Origin: an uncultured Acidimicrobiales bacterium
GTDB taxonomy: Bacteria > Actinomycetota > Acidimicrobiia > Acidimicrobiales > SHLQ01
Reading direction: 5' to 3'
Assembly: GCA_938038785.1 (NCBI GenBank)
Contig: CALHTB010000062.1
Coordinates: forward strand, 1-64,000
Length of the DNA: 64,000 bases
This document shows, piece by piece, positions 10,132 through 20,192 of the stretch. The translations under genes were made by a program, and so were the position numbers. The notes beneath the pieces were generated by a model. The model was not told the DNA's origin. It worked only from the letters and a program-made list of their open reading frames with translations, and did not search any database. Position 1 is the first letter of the stretch; every line of letters starts with the position of its first letter.

Positions 10132-10823
10132 CGGTCCGCCAGCTTCGCAAGTCGTTGAAGAAGTCGGCCCCTGGACTCCGACACGAGCGCGCACTGTGGG
10201 AGAGCGGCGTCGAAATCGTCGCCGGCATGGACGAAGTTGGAAAGGGTTCGTGGGCCGGCCCGCTCACGGTTGGTGCCGCCATTGTTCCCAAGGATCGCCG
10301 GATCTACAAAGTGCGCGACAGCAAGCTGCTCACCGAATCTGAGCGCGAAGCAATGTTCGAGCGCATCGCCGATTGGTGCGATGCCTGGGCGGTCGGGCAC
10401 GCATCTCCACGCGAGTGCGACGAGCTCGGCATGTCCGAGGCGCAACGCCTGGCGGCGCGTCGGGCGCTTGACGGTCTTGGCCTCAACGTCGAACGGGTAC
10501 TGCTCGACGGCAAGTGGGACTTTGTCGGTGGTGGTCGGGCGAACACCATCGTCCGTGGCGAGCGAGAGAGTCTGTCGATCGCGGCCGCAAGCATCCTGGC
10601 CAAAGTGGTTCGCGACCGCATGATGCGCGACCTGGACCAACAGTTCCCCGAATACTGGCTCGGCGAAAACAAGGGGTACCCGTGTCACCGACATCGAGCG
10701 GCGCTCAACATCGTCGGGCCGTCGACCGTGCATCGCAAGAGCTGGGCGTTCATGGACTCGCTGGCATGGCGAGGTATCGAACGGTTTGTGCCCGACGACG
10801 GCCAGGGCACGCTGTTTCTATGA
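10128..10823 (+). CDS. rnhB: Ribonuclease HII
   Basis: AGMDEVGKGSWAGPLTVGAAI, ESLSIAAASILAKVVRDRMM, NKGYPCHRHRAAL. Confidence 0.92.
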   Translation: MTVRQLRKSLKKSAPGLRHERALWESGVEIVAGMDEVGKGSWAGPLTVGAAIVPKDRRIYKVRDSKLLTESEREAMFERIADWCDAWAVGHASPRECDELGMSEAQRLAARRALDGLGLNVERVLLDGKWDFVGGGRANTIVRGERESLSIAAASILAKVVRDRMMRDLDQQFPEYWLGENKGYPCHRHRAALNIVGPSTVHRKSWAFMDSLAWRGIERFVPDDGQGTLFL

Positions 10824-11227
10824 GCGACGTTCGTATCAGCGAGAGTGCGCTGCTGAGTAGCGTGAAGTTTCGAGGGCTGCTCGTCGTTTGGACGCTCGGT
10901 ATCTGGGGGAGCCGGATGCGCAACATTCAAGCTGACACCGAGCTCGTCGGATCCGAGCGTGACATTGCCTTTGCTGTGGCCGTTACGTTTCTCGCGTCAG
11001 CGGCTTTGACCGCTGTAGCCCTTCTTCGCCACGCCAGTTGGTATCTGACGCCGTTGTTGGTGCTTGTAGTTGTTGGGATTGTGCGCTGGACCATTCGCGG
11101 GCCCGCGATCTTGCTCAGCGACGAGTGGGAGATTGCCTTCAAGGTGGTGCACACCGTCCTGTGGCTCGTCACGGTGGCTTTGAGTGTTCTCGCATGGCGC
11201 GAACACCGCAGGGCGAGTTCGTCCTAA
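10820..11227 (+). CDS. Small membrane protein
   Basis: ATG overlaps the rnhB stop (atga); several TM helices. Confidence 0.55.
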   Translation: MSDVRISESALLSSVKFRGLLVVWTLGIWGSRMRNIQADTELVGSERDIAFAVAVTFLASAALTAVALLRHASWYLTPLLVLVVVGIVRWTIRGPAILLSDEWEIAFKVVHTVLWLVTVALSVLAWREHRRASSS

Positions 11228-11256
11228 CCCGAGGCTGCTCCGATACCATCTCGGTT

Positions 11257-11589
11257 ATGGGTCAGCTCGTCACCGTCATCGAAAAGCCATCGTCACGCAC
11301 CGGCATCATTCGCTACGTGCTCAACCGGGCCCTCACCGGCATGGGCCACGAGCGCTACACCGCCGACAGCTACCCCGAAGGCGATCGTCCATCAGATGAG
11401 TTGGCGCGCCGGCTACTCGATTCCGGCAAGGTCTCGGGCGTGTCGATCAACGGAAACGTCGTCACCGTCGAACTGTCATCGAACGACTCGGACGGCCTCA
11501 AGGACATCATCATCGACCTGTACACGTACTACGTGCCGGGCGTCGAAATCCCGACCGACGAAGAACTGATGGCTCAAGTCGAGGGCTGA
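11257..11589 (+). CDS. Small protein, possibly Nfu/NifU N-terminal-like scaffold domain
   Basis: IEKPSSRTGIIRYVLNRALTGMGHERYT...LLDSGKVSGVSINGNVVTVEL. Confidence 0.5.
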   Translation: MGQLVTVIEKPSSRTGIIRYVLNRALTGMGHERYTADSYPEGDRPSDELARRLLDSGKVSGVSINGNVVTVELSSNDSDGLKDIIIDLYTYYVPGVEIPTDEELMAQVEG

Positions 11590-11591
11590 AC

Positions 11592-12272
11592 CTACGTCTC
11601 GATGTCGTCGAGACGGTGTTGTACGAGCCAGGTGTGCATGGCGATGCCGGAGGCGACGCCGGCGTTGATCGATCGGGTTGATCCGAATTGGGCAATCGAG
11701 CAGACGAGCTGCGCACGTTCACGTACGGCTTTGGATAGCCCGGGTCCTTCTTGGCCAAAGACCATGACGCACGCTTCGGGTAACGCGGTGTGCTCGAGGG
11801 CCACCGACCCGGGAAGGTTGTCGATACCGATGACGGCAAGCGCGCTTTCGTCGGCCCATTCGACGAAGTCGTCGACGGTGGGGTGATGGTGGACGTGGTG
11901 GTATCGGTCGGTGACCATTGCGCCACGGCGGTTCCAGCGCCGCTTGCCCACGATGTGCACACCCGCAGTGTTGAACGCGTTGGCATTGCGAACGACAGTG
12001 CCGATGTTGAAGTCGTGTTCCCAGTTCTCGATGGCGATGTGTAGTGGAGAGCGGGTGCGGTCGAGGTCGGCGACGATCGCGGCCCGACGCCAATACCGGT
12101 ACTTGTCGACCACGTTGCGCCGGTCACCTTCGGCGAGGAGCTCGGGGTCGAAGTGATCGCCGACCGGCCAAGGCTCAGGGTGCGGCCCAACTCCAACGGT
12201 GCGCAAACTGACATCGGGGGTCAGATCCCCGATGTCAGTTTCGTGGTCGTGTTCGCTGGTCGACTCGGTCAC
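11592..12272 (-). CDS. TrmH/SpoU family RNA methyltransferase
   Basis: ENWEHDFNIGTVVRNANAFNTAGVHIVGKRRWNRRGAM, VFGQEGPGLS, GSTRSINAGVASGIAMHTWL. Confidence 0.85.
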   Translation of the reverse strand: MTESTSEHDHETDIGDLTPDVSLRTVGVGPHPEPWPVGDHFDPELLAEGDRRNVVDKYRYWRRAAIVADLDRTRSPLHIAIENWEHDFNIGTVVRNANAFNTAGVHIVGKRRWNRRGAMVTDRYHHVHHHPTVDDFVEWADESALAVIGIDNLPGSVALEHTALPEACVMVFGQEGPGLSKAVRERAQLVCSIAQFGSTRSINAGVASGIAMHTWLVQHRLDDIET

Positions 12273-12290
12273 CCCGACAGGCTAGGGGCG

Positions 12291-14048
12291 CTACCAGTCG
12301 AGGGCTGCCAGACTCTCCAACGCTTTTAGGTCTTCAACAATTTGGGCTGAGATTGACTCCCGCTCAGGATCAGCAATGCCAAGCTCGAACGTGGTGCCAA
12401 ATGCATCGGTTGGGATCTCGATCGCTCGACGGTAGCGCTCGCCAGCAGCGGCCACGTTGGCGGAGTATTCCTCATCGTGGTTGTAGGCAAAGAACGCAAC
12501 CTTGCGGCCTTCGGGGGTGCGCATCGAGCTGGCTGCGCAGAGGTATCGAGCTGACGCAAGCGAGGCGTCGTACATGTTTTGGGGGTCGCTTCGTTCGTCG
12601 GCGTTGCCGTCGGCTTCGAAGCGGCGCCACGTCTGGGGGATGAACTGCATTGGCCCAACCGCCCGGTCATAGACGGTGTCATCATCGAGGCGACCTCCGT
12701 CGGAATCCGCTATGAGCGCAAGACGCTTGATCACGGGAGCTGGAGCTGTGGCAGCGACATCGTCATCTTCACCCGGTTCACCCGGTTCACCAGGTGTTGC
12801 ATCGGGGTTATCGGTCGATGCCAACGGTTCGGGTGCCGGGATTGCTGGCTCTACAGATGCGGGTTCGGGCGTTGGGGTCGAAACGGCTTGTTCCTCGGTG
12901 CGGCCGGTTGCAGCGGGGGCGTTACCGTCGGTCACGAACTCCGAACCCTCGAGAATCCGGCCATCGAGAGCCGGGCCGCGGATGGCCTCGGTCGTGTGGC
13001 CGTTCGCGTTCAATGTCGAGTTGCCAAAGTGGCCATGGAAGCTCTCGATCTTGCCGATGCCCGCAAGCATCCACCACTCGATGCCACATTCTGGACGTTC
13101 CTCGGCCAGGCGGCGTTCGGCAACAACATAGGCATTTAGTGCAACGAGCGGAATATCGGTTCCGCGGACCATTCGGGGGAGGCGTTCATGAAGGGCGAGC
13201 TTGTAGCTTGCCTCGGTACGCACGGGGAGAAGCGATGCGGTCCGGAGATGTTCGAGGATCTCGGCGCGCTCACGTCGAAGAACCCGGATCTCGCTCCGGA
13301 CTGTGCCAAGGTCGATTTCGAGACCTGCGCGTCGACGTTCACGGCGTGCGAGTTCGGCCAACCGAACAGCGATTTGGTTGTTTTGATCTTCGCGAATCTC
13401 ATCGGTGACGACGCGAGTTTCACCAAGTTCGGTTTGGGGAACCGAGAGCGCCTCGGCAACGTCGTCCTGGTCAATGAACGCGCGAACCGCAAACTCGGCG
13501 ATTGCCTCTTTGTGAATGGAGATCTCGTTAGCGAGGCGAGCTTCCTCTCGTTGTTCGTAATCGATTGCTCGAAGTAGACGGTCGACCATCGGCCGACGTT
13601 CAGCGATCTGTTCTGCGTTGAATTCGGCATCTCGCTCGAGGGTGGCAATGGCTTGGAGAAGGCGGCGGTGGCGGTCGATGTGTATGCCGAGTGCAGTGGC
13701 GTTCGTGGTACTGCCGTCTGCGGTGTTGTTGCCTTCGGTTGAGACTCGGTCGACGCCAGAGGCGAACACGGTGCTGTCGTGAAAGTCCGCAACGTCGAAT
13801 TCGGGGAGCGGAACGAGCGTGCTGGGGTCGAGGTCGAATTGGGTGACTGGGTTTTGCCAATCGGCGTCAGTCATTGGCTCCACCAGGACGGTGTAGCCAA
13901 TGAGCTCGGCATCGATTGCGTCCTCGTTTTCTGCACTCGGTGGAGGTGTCTGGGCGGACGCTGGCGCGACAGGGCCGAGTGCAGGCGCGACTAATGCAGC
14001 GGTGAGAATTACTCCCGAAAAAGCGCGGGAAAATCGCAATTTTGACAT
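12291..14048 (-). CDS. Secreted lytic transglycosylase-like protein
   Basis: Signal peptide, coiled coil, IGKIESFHGHFGNSTL and AVGPMQFIPQTWRRFEADGN transglycosylase motifs. Confidence 0.75.
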   Translation of the reverse strand: MSKLRFSRAFSGVILTAALVAPALGPVAPASAQTPPPSAENEDAIDAELIGYTVLVEPMTDADWQNPVTQFDLDPSTLVPLPEFDVADFHDSTVFASGVDRVSTEGNNTADGSTTNATALGIHIDRHRRLLQAIATLERDAEFNAEQIAERRPMVDRLLRAIDYEQREEARLANEISIHKEAIAEFAVRAFIDQDDVAEALSVPQTELGETRVVTDEIREDQNNQIAVRLAELARRERRRAGLEIDLGTVRSEIRVLRRERAEILEHLRTASLLPVRTEASYKLALHERLPRMVRGTDIPLVALNAYVVAERRLAEERPECGIEWWMLAGIGKIESFHGHFGNSTLNANGHTTEAIRGPALDGRILEGSEFVTDGNAPAATGRTEEQAVSTPTPEPASVEPAIPAPEPLASTDNPDATPGEPGEPGEDDDVAATAPAPVIKRLALIADSDGGRLDDDTVYDRAVGPMQFIPQTWRRFEADGNADERSDPQNMYDASLASARYLCAASSMRTPEGRKVAFFAYNHDEEYSANVAAAGERYRRAIEIPTDAFGTTFELGIADPERESISAQIVEDLKALESLAALDW

Positions 14049-14160
14049 CCGCTATCCATCGGCATGTCGGGGTTTGTCTTGACCCACAAATAGGTCAGAT
14101 GTCCTATGTTTCGACGTGGCAGTCGACACATCTCAAGCATCGCTGATGTCGGGCGTGACG

Positions 14161-14643
14161 TTAGGAATAGACGTTGTCGTACTGACCCATTTCGATTTCG
14201 ATTGCATTGGCCTGACGGCGATAGTAATCACGGGTGCTTTTGGCGGATCGGGCTCGGCCATCGTTGATGGCTGCAGCGCCGGCGAGGTCGCTGATGGTGC
14301 CGTTGATCATTTGAATTGCCGAGTGGAAACGATCTTCATGGCCGTCGAGTCGTTGGCGACTGAGGGTGGCGGCGTTTCCCTGCCACGTATTGGCAGTGTG
14401 TAGAAGTCGGATGGGCAAAAACACATTGTTCAGCTTGGCGACCTCACCTTCGAGGTTTCGGGCCACTCGACGCATGTCCTCGGCCCGTGCTTCGTAGGTC
14501 GTGACATTGCGGGATGCGGCGTGCATATTGCTGATCGCAGCGTCAAGCTGTTCTTGCGGGGAAGTATATGGATCGCTCACAAGATCTATTGAAACACATG
14601 GAAAGGAACGAAACAACACGAACTTTAAAAAGTCTCTGAGCAT
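14161..14643 (-). CDS. Hypothetical protein (start uncertain)
   Basis: Charged, helical ORF; true start probably the in-frame VSDPYTSPQEQ. Confidence 0.4.
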   Translation of the reverse strand: MLRDFLKFVLFRSFPCVSIDLVSDPYTSPQEQLDAAISNMHAASRNVTTYEARAEDMRRVARNLEGEVAKLNNVFLPIRLLHTANTWQGNAATLSRQRLDGHEDRFHSAIQMINGTISDLAGAAAINDGRARSAKSTRDYYRRQANAIEIEMGQYDNVYS

Positions 14644-14653
14644 TTGCCATTAA

Positions 14654-14667
14654 CGAACAAGTGTTCG
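14654..14667. promoter_or_regulatory. LexA (SOS) box upstream of imuA'
   Basis: CGAACaagtGTTCG, matching the CGAAC-N4-GTTCG actinobacterial/Gram-positive SOS box, 11 bp before the ATG at 14679. Confidence 0.85.
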
Positions 14668-14678
14668 ATACTACGAAT

Positions 14679-15407
14679 ATGGCACTTCCCGCAGAACTCC
14701 GTGACCAAGTCCAGCGCATCGCACCGGTCGTACTCGCCGCTGAACAGGTTCTTCCCGTCCCAACTATTTTCCACTCGGTGCTTCCCGGCGGAGGACTGCA
14801 ACGCGGCTGGACCGCACGGGTTGACGGTGGGTCGTCCTCTCGAGCGTTGGCCTGGGCGCTGCTCAGTACGGTCACTACGTCGGGCGGATGGATTGCAGCA
14901 GTTGACGTCCCCGGCATCAGCCTGACGGCCGCTCGTGAAGTGGGAGTAGCGATCGAACGCGTGCTCGTCGTCAACAGCACCGATGCGTCGAATTGGTCGA
15001 ACACCATCGGTGCCCTCATCGGCTCGGTCGACGCCATCGTGTTCGGCGCTCCCCGACACCGAGTACAACCGCGCGAGTACCGGCGCATGTCTTCGCGATG
15101 TCGCGAACGGGGCACGGTTCTCGTCGAGCTCGCTCAAGACAAAAAACAGCAACTGCAGTACGACGTGTCGTTCTCTGTCGAGCCGGTGAAATGGCACGGA
15201 TTGGGCTTGGGGCACGGATGCTTACAAGCCCGCGCGCTCGACGTATCGGTCCGTGGCCGTCGCACCCCCGGGGGAGGTCGCCACGCCCGATTCGAACTCC
15301 CCGCAATCGACGGCCAAATCCGATGTGTCGAAACCGAAACCGATGTCGAGGGCGATGTCGGCGGCGAAGTCGATCATGTTCGGCCAACGCTCGTTGCTCT
15401 TGACTAG
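14679..15407 (+). CDS. ImuA'-like mutasome accessory protein
   Basis: Position upstream of imuB, LexA box, degenerate RecA-like fold text (GGGLQRGWTARVDGGSSSRALAWALL...GGWIAAVDVPGISLTAAREVGVAIERVLVV). Confidence 0.7.
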   Translation: MALPAELRDQVQRIAPVVLAAEQVLPVPTIFHSVLPGGGLQRGWTARVDGGSSSRALAWALLSTVTTSGGWIAAVDVPGISLTAAREVGVAIERVLVVNSTDASNWSNTIGALIGSVDAIVFGAPRHRVQPREYRRMSSRCRERGTVLVELAQDKKQQLQYDVSFSVEPVKWHGLGLGHGCLQARALDVSVRGRRTPGGGRHARFELPAIDGQIRCVETETDVEGDVGGEVDHVRPTLVALD

Positions 15408-15417
15408 AAGCGCACCG

Positions 15418-16971
15418 GTGGTTGACATCCCACGCGTCCTTGCGCTCTGGGTGCAGGATTGGCCAGTCGTAGCTGCTGGGATCAGCGCAAGCGAACCGGG
15501 GGCGGTGCTCCATGCCAATCGGGTCGTCGCCTCATCCGAGGCCGCCAGGGTGATGGGGGTCGTTCGAGGGATCCGTCGCCGAGAAGCTCAAGCCCGCTGC
15601 CCCGAACTGGTCCTAGCTGAACGAGATCTTGCTGGTGAAGCCCGAGCGTTCGAACCAATAGCCGCAGCAGTTGAGGCCTTCACCCCGCGACTCGAACTCA
15701 CCCAGCCAGGCACCTGCGTGTTCCCGACTATCGGCCCATCGCGATACTTCGGGGGCGATGCATCCCTCGCTGAGCAGATTCTTGCTGCAGTCGATGGTCT
15801 GCTCGATGGTCGAACGACCTGTCATATCGGAATTGCCGATGGTGTGTTTGCCGCTCGGCTCGCCGCCAGGGTGAGGGCGGCCGGTCCATGCATCATCGCT
15901 CCAGGTGCGACACCAGACTTCCTTGCCCCCTTGGCGATAACCACACTCGATCAGCCCGAACTCACCACGGTCCTCTGGCGGCTTGGCCTGCGGACCCTCG
16001 GTGACTTCGCAGACCTCGACCCTCGTGATGTGCTCGGACGTTTCGATGCGGCAGGTCTGGCCGCCCATAAGCGTGCTTCAGGGACGAGCGACCGGATGGT
16101 TGAGGTAACCGAGCCGCCCGAAGACATGGCCGTTGCCCTTTCCCTCGAACCGCCCCTCGACCGTATTGACCAGGCTGCCTTCGCTGCCCGCCAACTGGCA
16201 CTCGAACTCGAAGCCAAGCTGCAACGCCGCGGGGCTGCCTGTAGCCGAATGACGATCGAGGCCGAAAGTGAACATGGCGAACGGTTCGTTCGGGGATGGC
16301 GGCATGAAGGTGCGTTATCGGTAGCGGCGATGACCGACCGGGTTCGTTGGCAACTCGACGGATGGCTGAACGCTTCGCCTTCCATCCGTCCATCGGGTGG
16401 GCTGAGCTTGCTTGTCCTACGGCCAGAAGATCTGATCCCCGCAACCGGTCGACAGCTCGGGTTTTGGGGAGGGGAGACCGAAGCTGACCAGCGGGTTGGT
16501 CGCGCGGTCGCTCGCCTCGAAGCATTGGTCGGCGCTGACAACGTTCAGGTGGCCGAGTGGCGGGGTGGTCGAGAGCCCGACGATCAGATTTGCCTTCTCC
16601 CAGCCGGAACGGTCGAGCTCGGCGGACGACAGCTACCGCTTCTCGACGATCGCCCGTGGTCGGGGCAGCTTCCCGCTCCCTCTCCGGTCGAGCTCTTTGC
16701 CGGCCGGGAGATCTCTGTCGTTGATGAGGCGGGAAAGCTGGTGGCTGTGTCGGGCCGGGGGGAGCTGTCTGCCGAGCCGGTTCGGCTGTGCTGCGATGGA
16801 CAGACCTGGAAGCGGGTCGTTGCGTGGGCTGGGCCGTGGTTGCTCGACGAGCGGTGGTGGGACCCAGATCGGGCTCGTCGGAGGGCGCGATTTCAGTTGG
16901 TCGACGACGACGGGCACGCGATGTTGGCCTACGTTCAGCAAGGTCGTTGGTGGCTGGCTGGGACCTATTGA
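15418..16971 (+). CDS. imuB: ImuB, Y-family DNA polymerase-like mutasome protein
   Basis: VDIPRVLALWVQDWPVVAAG...VARVMGVVRGIRRREAQARCPELVLAERD; GTG start chosen (ORF open from 15253). Confidence 0.85.
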   Translation: MVDIPRVLALWVQDWPVVAAGISASEPGAVLHANRVVASSEAARVMGVVRGIRRREAQARCPELVLAERDLAGEARAFEPIAAAVEAFTPRLELTQPGTCVFPTIGPSRYFGGDASLAEQILAAVDGLLDGRTTCHIGIADGVFAARLAARVRAAGPCIIAPGATPDFLAPLAITTLDQPELTTVLWRLGLRTLGDFADLDPRDVLGRFDAAGLAAHKRASGTSDRMVEVTEPPEDMAVALSLEPPLDRIDQAAFAARQLALELEAKLQRRGAACSRMTIEAESEHGERFVRGWRHEGALSVAAMTDRVRWQLDGWLNASPSIRPSGGLSLLVLRPEDLIPATGRQLGFWGGETEADQRVGRAVARLEALVGADNVQVAEWRGGREPDDQICLLPAGTVELGGRQLPLLDDRPWSGQLPAPSPVELFAGREISVVDEAGKLVAVSGRGELSAEPVRLCCDGQTWKRVVAWAGPWLLDERWWDPDRARRRARFQLVDDDGHAMLAYVQQGRWWLAGTY

Positions 16972-16983
16972 AGTGCTCTGGCT

Positions 16984-17487
16984 ATGGTCATTGCTATGAG
17001 TGAAGAACGTGAGTATCTCGACTGGGCCACCTACGGGGTGGCCGCTCGCCAATTGGCCCAGTTGGTCGCCGACGACGGGTACCAGCCCGACATCATCTTG
17101 GCGATTGCGCGCGGGGGCCTCTTCGTTGCTGGATCGCTCGGTTACGCGCTCTCGGTCAAGAACCTCTACGTGATGAATGTCGAGTTCTACACCGGCGTTG
17201 ACGAGCGCCTCGACGTCCCGACCACGCTCCCGCCGTACCTCGACAAGATCGACCTTCGAGATTCCAAGGTGCTCATCGCTGACGATGTGGCTGACACCGG
17301 GCACACCCTTCGTCATGTTTTTGACTTCTGCAGCGATGAGGTTGGCGACGTTCGCTCTGCATGCCTCTACGAGAAGTCGCACTCGCTTATCAAATGCGAG
17401 TACGTCTGGAAGCGCACCGATCAGTGGATCGAGTTCCCATGGTCGACAGAGCCTCCAATCGTGGCGGGCGGAGTGCTCGACGCCTAA
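16984..17487 (+). CDS. Phosphoribosyltransferase
   Basis: PRPP loop KVLIADDVADTGHTL; DIILAIARGGLFVAG. Confidence 0.85.
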   Translation: MVIAMSEEREYLDWATYGVAARQLAQLVADDGYQPDIILAIARGGLFVAGSLGYALSVKNLYVMNVEFYTGVDERLDVPTTLPPYLDKIDLRDSKVLIADDVADTGHTLRHVFDFCSDEVGDVRSACLYEKSHSLIKCEYVWKRTDQWIEFPWSTEPPIVAGGVLDA

Positions 17488-18290
17488 TGACCCTCATACG
17501 CGTGCCGGCATCGTCGGCAAACCTCGGCCCTGGATTCGACGTGCTCGGCATGGCGATCGATCGCTATCTCGAAGTGGAATTCGCCGACGAAGGCATCGGC
17601 AGCCCTGACCATCTCACGATGCGGGTCTTCCAACAGTTCGGTGGAACCGGCGGGCTGAAGATCTCCTCCACTATTCCTCCGGCTCGGGGCATGGGCTTTT
17701 CGGGGGCGGCTCGAGTTGCCGGTCTGCTCGCTGCTGCGGTGCAGAAGGGCTCGACGCTCGAGGAATGTCGCCGGTGGCTCTTCCTCGAAGCGACCGAGCT
17801 CGAAGGGCACCCCGACAATGTTGCTCCCTCGGTCTTCGGTGGTGTCACCGTCGCAGTTGGCGACCGGGTCGAGCAGGTGCCCATCGGGATGCAGGCGACC
17901 GTCGTGCTGTGGATTCCCGACACGCTTTCAGGAACCAAGGAGTCTCGCAACAAGCTGCCCAAGCAGGTCTCGATGGAGGACGCGGTATTCAACATGGGAC
18001 GCACCGCGATGTTCATCGCAGCCCTCACCAATGGCGATACCGACCTGCTGAGCTTTGCCACCGAGGACCGTCTTCACCAAGAAGTGCGGCTGGCCTCATT
18101 GCCAGAGACAGCAGCGGCCATCGAAGCCTCGAGGGAAGCCGGAGCATGGTGTTCGTGGCTTTCGGGCAGCGGGCCGACCGCTGCTGCGCTCTGCGAACCA
18201 TCCCAAGCTGAGGCGATAGCAGCAGCCCTGCCGCCTGGTGGTGAAGTCAGCATCAGTCACATCGACATGCGTGGAGCGGTCTGCGAGTGA
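17487..18290 (+). CDS. thrB: Homoserine kinase
   Basis: VPASSANLGPGFDVLGMAID and PPARGMGFSGAARVAGLLAA GHMP-kinase motifs; ATG overlaps upstream stop. Confidence 0.85.
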   Translation: MTLIRVPASSANLGPGFDVLGMAIDRYLEVEFADEGIGSPDHLTMRVFQQFGGTGGLKISSTIPPARGMGFSGAARVAGLLAAAVQKGSTLEECRRWLFLEATELEGHPDNVAPSVFGGVTVAVGDRVEQVPIGMQATVVLWIPDTLSGTKESRNKLPKQVSMEDAVFNMGRTAMFIAALTNGDTDLLSFATEDRLHQEVRLASLPETAAAIEASREAGAWCSWLSGSGPTAAALCEPSQAEAIAAALPPGGEVSISHIDMRGAVCE

Positions 18291-19459
18291 GCAGCGCTGA
18301 TCCTGACCTTCTCGTCGAGACCGAGAACTGGTTCGTACACATCGGCATCCCACACTTCATCGACGACTTCACCGCCTCAGAAGACGTGTGGACGCGCACG
18401 GTTGGTTTCTTATCCTTCGTGTTCGTCGCCCAACTAATCCTCACCTTTGGCGATGTTGGCGGCTGGGCCCAGGTCGGTGTGTTTATGGCTGGCTTGGTGA
18501 TCGTCGTCGGAGCGATTGTGACGGTGAATCGACTTCGGGGCCGACCGAACTTCGCCCGACCCAACGACATCGGCCCCGCCGAGCTGGCGCTGTTCGTGTT
18601 TATCCCGCCGGTGCTGGCGCTTCTCGGCGGGCACAACACGCTGCGAGAGTTTCTTTGGATCGTCGCACTCAACATCTTGGTGCTGATCTTGACCTACGTG
18701 GTCGTCTCTTGGGGTTTGTTCGCCATGGCTCGCTGGGGATTGTCGACCATGTGGTCGCACCTGACCCAAGTGGTGCAACTCCTTGGAAGCATCCTGCCGC
18801 TCATGCTGCTGTTCTCCGCCTTCTTGTTCCTCAACGCCGAGATCTGGCAGGTCGTCAACGACTTCCCGATCGAGCTCTTCTCCATCGTGCTCGGCGCGCT
18901 GGCCCTGATCGCGCTGAGTTTCTTGACCGGCGCCATGACCGGGTCGATCAAGCAGCTGCGCTTCTTCGAACACTGGGACGAGGTGTGCAAAGAGCTGGTG
19001 AACACCCCATTGGCGGACTGCGATACGTCGACGTTCCCGGGTACACCAGAACACGTGCCGCTTGGTCGCGCCGCGCAGACCAACGTGACACTGCGCCTCG
19101 TTGTTGGTTTGGCCGTGCAGGTACTGCTGGTGACCACGCTGATCTTTGGTTTCTACGTCGTCTTTGGAATGTTGACCGTTCGCGAAGAGACCATGATCCA
19201 GTGGACGACGCTCGAGAAGGGCCCCGAGTCCGATGCCGTCACGCTGTTCTCGTTCAGCCTTGCAGGTCATCAGATCATCTTGACCAAACTTCACCTCATC
19301 GCCTCAGGTTTCGTGGCGGCCTTCAGCGGACTGCAGTTTGCCGTCTCCTTGGTCACCGACGAGAGCTACACCGAAGAGTTTGTTGCTGACAGCAACGCCG
19401 AGATGCGTTCAGCTCTGGCGGTTCGGGCCGCGTACCTTCAGCTCGCCCGCTCGTCGTAG
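18287..19459 (+). CDS. Multi-pass membrane protein
   Basis: 390 aa with multiple TM segments. Confidence 0.65.
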   Translation: MSSADPDLLVETENWFVHIGIPHFIDDFTASEDVWTRTVGFLSFVFVAQLILTFGDVGGWAQVGVFMAGLVIVVGAIVTVNRLRGRPNFARPNDIGPAELALFVFIPPVLALLGGHNTLREFLWIVALNILVLILTYVVVSWGLFAMARWGLSTMWSHLTQVVQLLGSILPLMLLFSAFLFLNAEIWQVVNDFPIELFSIVLGALALIALSFLTGAMTGSIKQLRFFEHWDEVCKELVNTPLADCDTSTFPGTPEHVPLGRAAQTNVTLRLVVGLAVQVLLVTTLIFGFYVVFGMLTVREETMIQWTTLEKGPESDAVTLFSFSLAGHQIILTKLHLIASGFVAAFSGLQFAVSLVTDESYTEEFVADSNAEMRSALAVRAAYLQLARSS

Positions 19460-19475
19460 GTTCGAGCGCGAAGCT

Positions 19476-20192
19476 TCAGGCCATGTCGCCGAGGCGTTGG
19501 CGCTGGGTGCCGTCGTCGTCGAAGTTCACCGGGCTAAGCCAGTTCTGCAAACGACGGCCGTTCATTTTCCAATCGCCGTCGGTCATTGCGAACCATGCCG
19601 TGTCGCGATTGCGGCCCTTGTAGTGCGTTGCCTGTCGGAACGTCCCCTCGTAGGTAAATCCGAGACGCTCGGCCGTGGCTCGCGATCGGGCGTTCAGTGA
19701 GTCGCACTTCCATTCGACACGCCGGTATCCGGTGCTAAAGGCGTGGTCGAGGAGCAAGTACAGCACTTCGGTTGATGCGGTGGTGCGTTGGAGTTGCGGA
19801 GCGAACGTGATCCAACCAATTTCGATGCACCCAACATCGGGCTGGATGTTGAGATAGGACAAGAAGCCATAGACCTCGTTGTCGATGATGACTGCGTATG
19901 GCTGGGTGTTTCGGGTCTTGGCCAGCGCATCGATGAGCTGCCCAAGGTCGGCGGCGTCACCAAACGGCCCCAGCGGCAGGTAGGTGAATTCCTCATCGGC
20001 AGCTTGTTTGAGCGTGTGGAACAGCGGGATCCCATGGCGTGAGCGTTGCAGTGGCTCGAGTCGGACGTGGGTTCCCGTGTGCTCTTTGCTTTCCGGCGCA
20101 GGCGGCGCGACCCAACGGCCGAGATCCTCACCAATAGGTTGTCCGGAATCGTTGGTTCGTGCCACGGCCCCCAAAGTAGCGTTTGCATCCAT
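19476..20192 (-). CDS. GNAT family N-acetyltransferase (RimJ/RimL-like)
   Basis: EIGWITFAPQLQRTTASTEVLYLLLDHAFSTGYRRVEWKCDSLNARSRATAERLGFTYEGTFR. Confidence 0.85.
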   Translation of the reverse strand: MDANATLGAVARTNDSGQPIGEDLGRWVAPPAPESKEHTGTHVRLEPLQRSRHGIPLFHTLKQAADEEFTYLPLGPFGDAADLGQLIDALAKTRNTQPYAVIIDNEVYGFLSYLNIQPDVGCIEIGWITFAPQLQRTTASTEVLYLLLDHAFSTGYRRVEWKCDSLNARSRATAERLGFTYEGTFRQATHYKGRNRDTAWFAMTDGDWKMNGRRLQNWLSPVNFDDDGTQRQRLGDMA

